Shown: positions 7,794-14,417 of the stretch, piece by piece
How the letters are laid out: each line of letters opens with the position of its first letter
Numbering within the stretch: position 1 is the stretch's first letter
Source: Eubacteriales bacterium
GTDB lineage: Bacteria; Bacillota; Clostridia; Peptostreptococcales; Anaerovoracaceae
Direction of reading: 5' to 3'
DNA: 20,373 nt
Assembly: GCA_028692535.1 (NCBI GenBank)
Contig: JAQUXD010000016.1
Coordinates: 1-20,373, forward strand
The notes under the pieces: generated by a model
Seen by the model: only the letters and a program-made list of their open reading frames with translations
What the model was told of the DNA's origin: nothing
Database searches by the model: none
Made by a program: the position numbers and the translations under genes

Positions 7794-8399
7794 ATGAAAA
7801 GAATTCGGATCGAAACGCCGAGGCTGATCCTGAGAGAATATGAATGGGCGGACCTGCATCATCATCACACGCTGATCTCCGATCCTTCTATCATGTACTA
7901 CATACAGGATGTGTTCACCCATTCGCTTGCGGAATCCCGGGAAAATCTCAGACAGGCCATCCTGGCAATCGCAGAGCCTTCCCGAAGCAAGGTCTATCTG
8001 GTCATTCAGACCAAATCAGGCGCGTATGTGGGCGGTATCGGCTACACGGTCTCCGAACAAAGCCCTGCCGGAAAGCGGGTGGAGATCGGATACTTTACCG
8101 ATCCGCAATTCAGAGGCAAAGGCTATGTGAGTGAAGCGCTCAGCGCTTTAATGGCCTATGCGTTCACCCAGGACGGTGTTTACCGGATCGACGGAACCTG
8201 CATACAGGAAAACTTCAGATCCGCCCGAGTGATGGAACGATGTGGGATGCGGCCGGAGGGTGTGCGCAGAGCATACGAATGGCATGTGGAGAGCCTCAAA
8301 GGCCGTTGCTATTATGGATTGTTAATGGAAGAATGGAAGGAGGATCGCAATGGACGTTCAAAGAGCGATACAACAACGGAGGAGCGTACGACGATATAA
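7794..8399 (+). CDS. GNAT-family N-acetyltransferase (RimJ/RimL-like)
   Basis: This 201-residue protein has the RimJ/RimL type of GNAT fold, which transfers acetyl from acetyl-CoA to an amino group. The N-terminus RIETPRLILREY is typical. Motif A, IGYFTDPQFRGKGY (98-111), contains the pyrophosphate-binding loop, and ENFRSARVMERCGM (139-152) is the usual helix before the last strands. The expected C-terminus is around YGLLMEEWKE (174-183). The remaining residues, 184-201, are a Ser/Thr/Glu-rich tail, most of it (186-201) read out of frame through the start of the next gene, a 50-nt overlap. The tail may be a recent extension caused by loss of an earlier stop. A strong AGGAGG site precedes the ATG. 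The substrate is unknown. Confidence 0.88.
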   Translation: MKRIRIETPRLILREYEWADLHHHHTLISDPSIMYYIQDVFTHSLAESRENLRQAILAIAEPSRSKVYLVIQTKSGAYVGGIGYTVSEQSPAGKRVEIGYFTDPQFRGKGYVSEALSALMAYAFTQDGVYRIDGTCIQENFRSARVMERCGMRPEGVRRAYEWHVESLKGRCYYGLLMEEWKEDRNGRSKSDTTTEERTTI

Positions 8400-8898
8400 G
8401 AGCATCCCCGTGGAAGAAGAGAAACTGGAGCTTTTGCTGGAAGCAGCCAGACTGGCGCCTACCGGAAGCAACACACAGTCCGGTCGGTTCATCGTGATCC
8501 GGGAGGATGAGATGCGGACTCAGGTAGCTCAAGTCAGTCACGACCAGAAATGGATGACGGAGGCGCCGCTCTTTATTGCCTGTGTGGCAGATGTACGGGC
8601 GCGCATTCCTTCCGGAGAACTGGTGCTGGATGAAGAAAGCGCGGATTTCGAGTTGAAACAATGCATCCGGGACGTATCCATACAGGGCGAGCACATCGTG
8701 CTTCAGGCCGAGGAGCTGGGCCTTTCCAGCTGCTGGATCGGGTGGTATACCCAGGAAGAGATTCGCCGGGTTCTGGATATTCCGGCGGACAAATATGTCG
8801 TAGCGGTCCTGGTGCTCGGTTACGCCAACGAGGACCCGAAAGCGCGCCCTCGCAAGCGTTTGGATGAGATCGTGCATCACGAGAAATGGCAGGGTTGA
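8350..8898 (+). CDS. Nitroreductase family flavoprotein
   Basis: This 182-residue protein is a short nitroreductase-family enzyme, expected to bind FMN and reduce a substrate with NAD(P)H. The N-terminus MDVQRAIQQRRSVRRY is the family signature, with the RRSVR arginines contacting the FMN phosphate. APTGSN (37-42) and GLSSCWIGWY (124-133) are the other FMN-binding regions. The start is fixed by a strong GGAAGGAGG upstream and by this N-terminal match, even though it lies 50 nt inside the acetyltransferase gene. The stop TGA is immediately followed by the ATG of the Fe-S protein, so the two are probably translationally coupled and may act together. The natural substrate cannot be predicted. 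Confidence 0.9.
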   Translation: MDVQRAIQQRRSVRRYKSIPVEEEKLELLLEAARLAPTGSNTQSGRFIVIREDEMRTQVAQVSHDQKWMTEAPLFIACVADVRARIPSGELVLDEESADFELKQCIRDVSIQGEHIVLQAEELGLSSCWIGWYTQEEIRRVLDIPADKYVVAVLVLGYANEDPKARPRKRLDEIVHHEKWQG

Positions 8899-9603
8899 AT
8901 GAAAGACATCACCACGCAAGTCAGAGAACTTCTCCTGGCACAGGGTGCGGATCTTGTAGGGTTCGGCGACCTTTCTGACATTTCGGAGTCAGACTTTCCC
9001 TGCGGAATCTCCATCGGGATCAAATTATCCGGATGCATCGTAAAGGAAATCGAAAACGGACCCACTGCCGGCTATCACAAAGCGTATCACGAGATCAACG
9101 CCAAATTGAATGCTTTGGCATCCTGCGCGGAAGAAATGTTGGTTTCTTCCGGCTACAAGGCTTTGGCAAACACCACAAAAAATGTGATCGTGCTGCCCGA
9201 AAACAGAACGCAGCTTCCCCACAAGACCGTGGCTGTGCGCAGCGCTTTGGGCTGGATCGGAAAGAGCAATCTGCTGATCACGCCACAGTACGGCGGCGCG
9301 GTCCGGCTGACCTCGGTGCTGACGGATGCCCCGTTGGAAACAGCCGGAGAGCCGATGCGTTCACTGTGCGGGGATTGTGAGATCTGCCGACAGCTATGTC
9401 CGGCTCAGGCAATACTGGGCAATCACTGGCAACCGGAATCGGATCGTGACGACATGTTTCGAATGAAGGATTGCGAGGCAACCGCCAATCGGTTGTCGGA
9501 CAAAAATTTTGGTGTGCCGGATGCGGGGATTTGCGGCGTCTGCTTTGCAAATTGTCCTTTTACCCAGCGCTATCTCCGCTGCCCGGACGTATCGGGCGGA
9601 TGA
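8899..9603 (+). CDS. QueG-like double [4Fe-4S] cluster protein, short form
   Basis: This 234-residue protein resembles the epoxyqueuosine reductase family (COG1600). HKTVAVRSALGWIGKSNLL (108-126) matches the QueG signature. Cysteines 157, 160, 163 and 167, then 192, 212, 215 and 219, fit two ferredoxin-like [4Fe-4S] clusters. It is clearly shorter than typical QueG proteins of about 310-380 residues and has no C-terminal repeat region. The conserved Asp-Ser-x-Pro stretch that holds QueG's catalytic acid is not visible; LPENRTQLPHKT stands in that region. It may therefore be an electron-transfer protein rather than a true QueG. It starts on the base after the nitroreductase stop, with a weak AGGG site, suggesting translational coupling. 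It is the last gene before the terminator. Confidence 0.82.
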   Translation: MKDITTQVRELLLAQGADLVGFGDLSDISESDFPCGISIGIKLSGCIVKEIENGPTAGYHKAYHEINAKLNALASCAEEMLVSSGYKALANTTKNVIVLPENRTQLPHKTVAVRSALGWIGKSNLLITPQYGGAVRLTSVLTDAPLETAGEPMRSLCGDCEICRQLCPAQAILGNHWQPESDRDDMFRMKDCEATANRLSDKNFGVPDAGICGVCFANCPFTQRYLRCPDVSGG

Positions 9604-9610
9604 GAAAATG

Positions 9611-9637
9611 AAAAGCCCGCCTGTCGGCGGGCTTTTT
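9611..9637. terminator. Bidirectional rho-independent terminator
   Basis: A perfect 7-bp GC-rich stem, GCCCGCC (9615-9621) and GGCGGGC (9626-9632), has a TGTC loop. It is flanked by AAAA on the left and TTTTT on the right, so it can end transcription in both directions. It sits 8 nt after the Fe-S gene stop and 16 nt past the 3' end of the convergent PLP-enzyme gene. Confidence 0.93.
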
Positions 9638-9652
9638 GCTTCTGAAGGCTTG

Positions 9653-10852
9653 TTATTCCACAGATTCCAATGCTTTTTCGAATTCTGCGATGATGTCCTC
9701 GGCATTTTCCAATCCGATGGAGAATCGCAGCTGCCCCATGGAGATGCCGGCGGCATCCATTTCAGCTTTCGAGTAGGCCCGGTGAGAGGTCTTTGCAGGA
9801 TAAGAGATCGTCGTGCTGACGCCTGCCAGACTGGGGACGAATTTGATGGATTCGCAGGCGGCGATGAAATCACTGGCGCCTTTTTCTCCGCCGCGGATGT
9901 CTGCGGAGAGCATGCCGCCGCAACGGCCTTCCACAAATTGCTTCTGTGCCAGTTCGTAATAAGGCGAAGAAGGAATTCCCGCATAATAAACCTTTTCAAT
10001 CTTCGGATGCTTTTCGAAAAATTCGGCAACTTTCTGTGCGTTTTCACTGTGAAGCTTTACGCGCATTTCCAGCGTTTTTAAGCTTCTGGCCAAGAGCCAG
10101 GCATCGAAGGGGCTCATAATGTTTCCGTAGAGAGTACTCATCTTGTGGAAAATCGGGAGATCTTCTTTGTTTGCGCAGATAGCGCCGCCGATCACATCGC
10201 TGTGGCCGCCCAGGAATTTTGTGGTGCTGTAGACGACCACGTCTACACCGAAGTCCATGGGACGAACCACTGCAGGTGTGGCAAAAGTGCTGTCCAGAAT
10301 AAATTTGCAGCCGTGTTTGTGCGCAATATCCGCAACTTTTTGCAGATCCAAAACACTCATCAGCGGATTGATGATGGATTCGCTGTAGATAATCTTGGTG
10401 TTGGGTCGGATGTGATCTTCAATGTTTTCCGTTTCAAAATCCACAAAAGTCGTCTCGACGCCGAAGCGTGCCAATTCATTTTTCAAGTAATCGTAAACGC
10501 CGCCGTACAACACCGGAGAAGAAATAATGTGATCTCCAGATTTGACGAAGGAAAGAAACGAGGTGATGATCGCAGCCATGCCGGAAGAAAATGCAACGGC
10601 ACCGTCGCAGCCTTCGGCTGCCGCCAGAACTTCACAGACGCCATCGGTACCCGGATTGGTCATTCTGGCGTAGACGTATCCGTCCGCGGTGCCGTCATAG
10701 ACTCGATCCAGTGTCGGTACATCGTCAAAAGAAAAAACGGAACTCATAAAAATAGGGGCGACTTTGGGAACGGCGACGCCGCTCATGACCTTTTTCATAA
10801 AATCCACTTCGCCGGAATGGATGATATTGGTCCGAAATCCTTTATCGTTCAT
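9653..10852 (-). CDS. Cys/Met metabolism PLP-dependent enzyme (gamma-lyase/gamma-synthase family)
   Basis: This 399-residue protein belongs to the Cys/Met-metabolism PLP family (fold type I), which includes methionine gamma-lyase, cystathionine gamma-synthase and O-acetylhomoserine sulfhydrylase. The PLP lysine is K212 in VYSTTKFLGGHSDVIGG. Y61 and R63 (YVYARMTNP) fit the phosphate contacts, SSGMAA (89-94) the cofactor loop, D187 the pyridine-nitrogen contact, and R377 (LRFSIG) the substrate carboxylate. Gly stands after LYG (116-118) where methionine gamma-lyases have the active-site Cys, so a synthase or another lyase is at least as likely. The start at 10852 is chosen for its AGGAGG site 8 nt upstream and the family N-terminus MNDKGFRTNIIHSG. 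The open frame goes on upstream to 10960 but only through the promoter region. It is divergent from a LysR gene that probably controls it. Confidence 0.9.
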   Translation of the reverse strand: MNDKGFRTNIIHSGEVDFMKKVMSGVAVPKVAPIFMSSVFSFDDVPTLDRVYDGTADGYVYARMTNPGTDGVCEVLAAAEGCDGAVAFSSGMAAIITSFLSFVKSGDHIISSPVLYGGVYDYLKNELARFGVETTFVDFETENIEDHIRPNTKIIYSESIINPLMSVLDLQKVADIAHKHGCKFILDSTFATPAVVRPMDFGVDVVVYSTTKFLGGHSDVIGGAICANKEDLPIFHKMSTLYGNIMSPFDAWLLARSLKTLEMRVKLHSENAQKVAEFFEKHPKIEKVYYAGIPSSPYYELAQKQFVEGRCGGMLSADIRGGEKGASDFIAACESIKFVPSLAGVSTTISYPAKTSHRAYSKAEMDAAGISMGQLRFSIGLENAEDIIAEFEKALESVE

Positions 10853-10902
10853 GGTGTTCCTCCTGTATCTCTGCAGTATTGAAATCTCCTGTCGCACCAT
10901 CA

Positions 10903-10932
10903 TTGTATAGGAGTGGCACATTACTGTATAAT
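10903..10932 (+). promoter_or_regulatory. Promoter of the lysR gene
   Basis: TTGTAT (10903-10908), an 18-nt spacer and a perfect TATAAT (10927-10932) give an expected start site near 10939, about 42 nt before the lysR ATG. It faces the opposing promoter of the PLP-enzyme gene and overlaps it in part. Confidence 0.55.
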
Positions 10933-10960
10933 ATATAAATACTATGTAATTATATAACAA
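10932..10960 (-). promoter_or_regulatory. Promoter of the PLP-enzyme gene
   Basis: On the minus strand, TTGTTA (10960-10955) is followed by a 17-nt spacer and TATATA (10937-10932). The region is very AT-rich, so alternative -10 boxes one base either side are possible. The -35 lies inside the palindrome at 10953-10969. The implied leader is about 70 nt, and I saw no riboswitch fold in it. Confidence 0.45.
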
Positions 10961-10969
10961 TTAGTTATA
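10953..10969. promoter_or_regulatory. Candidate LysR operator (T-N11-A palindrome)
   Basis: TATAAC, five bases (AATTA) and GTTATA form a perfect inverted repeat. Its inner part, TAACAATTAGTTA, fits the T-N11-A pattern of LysR-type regulator sites. It covers the -35 box of the divergent PLP-enzyme gene and lies between the lysR promoter and its ribosome binding site, a position suited to both control of the target and self-repression. Confidence 0.5.
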
Positions 10970-10980
10970 GGAGGGATGTC

Positions 10981-11889
10981 ATGACGATCCAACAGATGCG
11001 CTATTTGGCAGAGGTGGGTGCCTGCGGCTCCATCAACAGAGCCGCAAAGAACCTGTTTGTATCTCAGCCTGCGATTTCCAAGGCGATCCGGGATCTGGAA
11101 GCGAATCTGGATATCCGTATTTTCAATCGGGACAACGCCAGGCGCCTGCAATTTACACCGGAAGGCAAAGAGTTGCTGCGCTATGCCAGAGAACTTCTGG
11201 ATCAGGTCGAACAGATCGAAGGACGCTTTGCCGAAAAGAGCCACCGGGAGTTCTTGAGAATTGTGGTCAGTTCCCAGCACTATACATTTGTCGTCCGGGC
11301 AATGATCGACTTTATGGATGCCCACCGCAGCAGCCGATATGAGCTGTTTCTTCGGGAAAGCAAAACGAATCAGATCATCGAGGATGTATATACCCATCAG
11401 AGCAGCCTGGGAATCATATCGCTGATCAATTCCACCGAAAAATACATGCGGCAGTATCTGGCCGGAAAAGGGCTGGAGTTCAATGAGCTGAGGCGATTCC
11501 GGCCGCATGCATTCATTCGGAAAGGTCATCCTCTGGACGGACGCCCTGCTGTCATGCTGTCCGAATTGTCCGCGTATCCTTATGTGTGCTATGAACAGGA
11601 TACCGATTCGCTGAACTTCCGAGAGGAAGCGATCATGCTGAAGACCGACCAGTCGATCCAGGTGTTGGAGCGTGCGAGCATGAATAACATTATCTGCAAC
11701 ACAGACAGTTACAACATCGGAACGGGATACATCGAACCCAGTGTCACTGATCAGCGGCTGACGCGCGTGCCGGTCCGGGATCTGCCCTATCGATACGTCG
11801 TAGGCTGGATCCAGTCCAAGCGCGTGGAATTGGCGCAGCCGGAAAAGGAGTTTATTGAACGATGCAGCCGGTACTGCATCGAAAGCTGA
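10981..11889 (+). CDS. LysR-family transcriptional regulator
   Basis: This 302-residue protein has the LysR layout. An N-terminal winged helix-turn-helix (about 1-60, with GSINRAAKNLFVSQPAISKAI being the DNA-reading part) is followed by a linker helix to about residue 85 and a periplasmic-binding-protein-like effector domain to the end. The ribosome binding site ATAGGAGG is 6 nt before the ATG. The gene is divergent from a Cys/Met PLP enzyme and shares a 128-nt intergenic region with it, the classic arrangement for a LysR regulator and its target. By inference the effector is a sulfur amino acid or a precursor such as O-acetylserine or O-acetylhomoserine. The sequence alone does not settle whether it activates or represses. 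Confidence 0.93.
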   Translation: MTIQQMRYLAEVGACGSINRAAKNLFVSQPAISKAIRDLEANLDIRIFNRDNARRLQFTPEGKELLRYARELLDQVEQIEGRFAEKSHREFLRIVVSSQHYTFVVRAMIDFMDAHRSSRYELFLRESKTNQIIEDVYTHQSSLGIISLINSTEKYMRQYLAGKGLEFNELRRFRPHAFIRKGHPLDGRPAVMLSELSAYPYVCYEQDTDSLNFREEAIMLKTDQSIQVLERASMNNIICNTDSYNIGTGYIEPSVTDQRLTRVPVRDLPYRYVVGWIQSKRVELAQPEKEFIERCSRYCIES

Positions 11890-11909
11890 TCGCCGGGGTG
11901 CGGCATGTT

Positions 11910-11938
11910 TTGCTTTTTTTTCGTCAATCCGTTATGAT
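11910..11938 (+). promoter_or_regulatory. Candidate promoter for the dipeptidase gene
   Basis: TTGCTT (11910-11915), a 17-nt spacer and TATGAT (11933-11938) lie in the 128-nt gap between lysR and the dipeptidase gene. The expected start near 11945 gives a leader of about 70 nt. The T8 tract (11914-11921) that overlaps this element, after a weak 4-bp GCCG/CGGC hairpin, could instead be a poor terminator for lysR. Confidence 0.4.
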
Positions 11939-12017
11939 AGTCAGCGTACAGAGCGGGATTGTACTTGCCCGGTACTGTGCGCACGATCCGGATTTGCGAA
12001 AGAGAAAGGAAGAATAT

Positions 12018-12980
12018 ATGAAGATCATCGATATGCATTGCGACACGCTCCTGGAATGTTATCAAAAAAAGCAGCCGCTGCGAAACGGTCCGTATCAAAT
12101 CAATTTAGAAAAATTGAAAAAGGGCGGTTGTCTTGCCCAGTGCTTTGCGATCTTCGTCGTTTCTCACGACACGGCAGACCGATGCGGTATTTCTCTCGCC
12201 CCCTATGATTTTTATCTCGAGATGGCAGAACTGTACCGAAAGGAAATCGAGAACAATCCGGACCTGATTGCTCCGGCCCTCTGCGCGGAGGATATCGCAA
12301 AAAATCAGGCAAAAGGCCTGATGTCTTCCATTTTGACCATAGAAGACGCCGTAGCCGTGGACGGGCGCATCGAGCGTATCGACGAATTCTTCTCCGACGG
12401 CGTGCGGATGATGTCCCTGACCTGGAATTACGAAAACTGTATCGGATATCCAAACAGCGTCGATCCCCGCCTGCACGCAAAAGGACTGAAATCTTTCGGC
12501 ATCCAGGCCGTGGAGCGAATGAATGAACTGGGAATGATCATTGATGTATCCCATCTGACAGAAGGTGGATTTGACGATGCGATCCGGTTGTCAAGCAAGC
12601 CCTTGATTGCAAGTCATTCCTGCGCCAGAGCCCTCGGCTCTCATCAGCGGAACCTGACGGACAGGCAATTAAAGCTTTTAGGTGAAAAAGGCGGGATCGT
12701 CGGCATCAATTTCTGCGCGCCTTTTCTGGAGGATCACGCAGTACTGTCTTCCATTGAGAATATTGTCAAGCACATGGTTTATATCAAGGAAAAGGCCGGC
12801 ATTGAGGCGCTTGCCTGGGGATCGGATCTGGATGGGATCGACGGAAGCATTCTCGAGTACGAGGATTACGCAGGATTTCCGCGAATTCTGGAGGCTCTTT
12901 CGATGCACTTCAAGCCGGATGAACTGGACCGGATCAATCACGGTAATTTTCTTCGGGTCTTTCGGGATAACGCCGGCTGA
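12018..12980 (+). CDS. Membrane dipeptidase, peptidase family M19
   Basis: This 320-residue protein belongs to the renal dipeptidase family (M19), binuclear zinc enzymes that cleave dipeptides, often including D-amino-acid ones. The metal ligands are all visible: H7 and D9 (DMHCDT), bridging E109 (TIEDA), H179 (IDVSHL) and H200 (ASHS). The substrate-contact region HQRNLTD (209-215) and D270 (WGSDLDG) are also present. The open frame extends upstream to 11862, but the ATG at 12018 has a GAAAGGAAG site and starts exactly at the family N-terminus. There is no signal peptide, so this is a cytoplasmic form, as usual in Bacillota. It follows lysR on the same strand after 128 nt, probably with its own promoter, and ends at a strong terminator. 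A role in peptide or peptidoglycan recycling is inference. Confidence 0.93.
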   Translation: MKIIDMHCDTLLECYQKKQPLRNGPYQINLEKLKKGGCLAQCFAIFVVSHDTADRCGISLAPYDFYLEMAELYRKEIENNPDLIAPALCAEDIAKNQAKGLMSSILTIEDAVAVDGRIERIDEFFSDGVRMMSLTWNYENCIGYPNSVDPRLHAKGLKSFGIQAVERMNELGMIIDVSHLTEGGFDDAIRLSSKPLIASHSCARALGSHQRNLTDRQLKLLGEKGGIVGINFCAPFLEDHAVLSSIENIVKHMVYIKEKAGIEALAWGSDLDGIDGSILEYEDYAGFPRILEALSMHFKPDELDRINHGNFLRVFRDNAG

Positions 12981-12992
12981 TCTTATACGCGA

Positions 12993-13022
12993 AAAAGCCG
13001 CAGGCACATGCCTGCGGCTTTT
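12993..13022. terminator. Bidirectional rho-independent terminator
   Basis: AAAAGCCGCAGGCA and TGCCTGCGGCTTTT form an almost uninterrupted 14-bp inverted repeat (12993-13006 with 13009-13022); realistically this is a 13-bp stem with an ACAT loop. The A tract on one side and T tract on the other allow use in both directions. It lies 12 nt after the dipeptidase stop and 9 nt past the 3' end of the convergent membrane-protein gene. Confidence 0.93.
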
Positions 13023-13031
13023 GTTTGCTGT

Positions 13032-14309
13032 TCAGTCTGTCTTTGGTGGCCAGTGCCAGGAGAATTCCTCCGTAAATCGTTGATCTTCTTCTTCCTTTTT
13101 CTTGTCGGCTTGCCTCGAAGGGGCTTCTTTTTCCTGTGCGATCAACTCTTCCAGGCTGAGCGGTGTGAACGGCAGCGGCTCCGGTTTTTTCACTTCCCGC
13201 TCCAGGATCTCTGTGATATCCGGTTTATGGGGGAATGCGGGCGTTTGCCATGCGGGTTCTTTGATCAGAGATTCCCAGGACATTTCCGGTTCTTCCTCCG
13301 GCTGTGTGACGGACTCTTCCGGCGCAAAGGATGTAGGTTCTGCCGATGCGATCGGAACGGGTTCTTCCGTTTTCGGACCGACCGGGACAGGCGCTTCCGT
13401 CTCGGGAACGGCTTGCAATTCCGGTTCTTCGTCCGTTTTCTGCGGCAGGGACACTTCTTGAGTTTTGATCAAGTCTGTGGCTGCTTCGTCCGACGCTTCA
13501 TCAGAGAGGGAAGCATCACCTTGCTGCATGGCTCCGGCGATCTCAGCCATCTGGGTTTCGGTCAGCTGTATCGTTGGCTCCAGCAATGCTTCACGCGCTG
13601 CCTTTTGCTTTTGTTTTTCGATTCGCGCAAGTCGCTTCTTGTTTTCCGCAAGCGCGGCGGCGGCATCGCGAAGCTCTTTTTTCCGCGCCTCCCGTTCGGA
13701 TCGGGTCAACCGTCGAAGTTCATCCCGTTCCTTGCGCTTTGCTTCAGCCACAGCCTGTTTGGCTTCCACCCGCTCCCGGGCCAGTTCGGTTTGCGGCAGA
13801 TTGTCGTGACGGACCATATACATCGCATAGACCAACTGGGACAGACCGTTGAGGATCAAGGCGCTGCCTACCAGGGTCAATTGGTTGAGTGTGGAGATCA
13901 GGCTGTGCATCAGCATGATGAACCCAAAAATTGAGCTGAGGATCGAAAGAGGCAGGATCCTTGCCCAGTTTTTGGGGTCAAAGCGACTTACTGCGAGGCT
14001 TTGTGTAAAACGGATCAGCCCTGTGGTTGTCAGCCAGGCTCCGAAAAACATGGCCATTGCCGTATCGGTGACTTCGTTGTTCAATGTCACAAACCCGAAT
14101 AGGAGCGTGAGCATTCCTTCTATTAATATCGTATCGGGCAGACTTTTCTTCCTGGACACAAGATACGCGCCGATCAGAAAAACGCCTGAAAGTGTCATAG
14201 CGATCGCCAGAACGAATGCAATGCTGGAAAAAGCGCTGCGGTAGTAAGCCAGGCACCAGGCGCCTGTGGCAGATATGATCACACCGGACATGACGGTTAA
14301 AACTCTCAT
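13032..14309 (-). CDS. DUF308/HdeD-like membrane protein with coiled-coil and acidic cytoplasmic tail
   Basis: This is a 425-residue protein of unknown function. Residues 1-168 hold about six hydrophobic segments (near 3-22, 27-50, 60-77, 84-101, 118-138 and 143-164) with the look of the DUF308/HdeD family of small membrane proteins. Residues 172-246 are a highly charged, Ala-rich helix with heptad-like character, a probable coiled coil. Residues 262-345 are acidic and rich in Pro, Glu and Ser, a likely disordered linker. The end (346-425) has further Pro/Glu-rich stretches and two aromatic patches (MSWESLI, FSWHWPP). HdeD-type proteins usually stop after the membrane part, so the tail of about 255 residues is unusual. 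The start at 14309 has a GGAGG site five bases upstream; the longer frame to 14369 would cross the promoter. It is transcribed alone. Confidence 0.85.
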   Translation of the reverse strand: MRVLTVMSGVIISATGAWCLAYYRSAFSSIAFVLAIAMTLSGVFLIGAYLVSRKKSLPDTILIEGMLTLLFGFVTLNNEVTDTAMAMFFGAWLTTTGLIRFTQSLAVSRFDPKNWARILPLSILSSIFGFIMLMHSLISTLNQLTLVGSALILNGLSQLVYAMYMVRHDNLPQTELARERVEAKQAVAEAKRKERDELRRLTRSEREARKKELRDAAAALAENKKRLARIEKQKQKAAREALLEPTIQLTETQMAEIAGAMQQGDASLSDEASDEAATDLIKTQEVSLPQKTDEEPELQAVPETEAPVPVGPKTEEPVPIASAEPTSFAPEESVTQPEEEPEMSWESLIKEPAWQTPAFPHKPDITEILEREVKKPEPLPFTPLSLEELIAQEKEAPSRQADKKKEEEDQRFTEEFSWHWPPKTD

Positions 14310-14340
14310 GAATACCTCCGTGCCGAAAAGACACTGGTTC

Positions 14341-14369
14341 ATTATAATCAAAAGGAAAACGTTAGTCAA
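14341..14369 (-). promoter_or_regulatory. Strong sigma-A-type promoter for the DUF308-like gene
   Basis: On the minus strand, TTGACT (14369-14364), a 17-nt spacer and TATAAT (14346-14341) make a near-consensus promoter, the best in the window. The expected start is near 14334, leaving a leader of about 25 nt with the GGAGG site. Confidence 0.75.
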
Positions 14370-14417
14370 CTTTTGCGCTGACGGATGTTTTATGGTATGT
14401 TTAGGGAGGGTGAATCA

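Noticed and set aside
10145..10882. A 245-codon plus-strand frame antisense to the PLP-enzyme gene
   Set aside because: The minus-strand enzyme is certain from its motifs, and the antisense frame has no domain or ribosome binding site.
10853..10940. A SAM or T-box riboswitch in front of the PLP-enzyme gene
   Set aside because: The leader is only about 70 nt and shows neither the SAM-I core nor a T-box sequence or terminator hairpin.
11862..12017. A longer N-terminus for the dipeptidase
   Set aside because: The extension runs through the lysR end and the likely promoter, while the ATG at 12018 matches the family start and has a ribosome binding site.
13008..13934. A 308-codon plus-strand frame rich in Phe, Arg and Cys
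   Set aside because: It is the complement of the Glu/Lys-rich tail of the DUF308-like gene; its odd composition comes from that low-complexity coding sequence.
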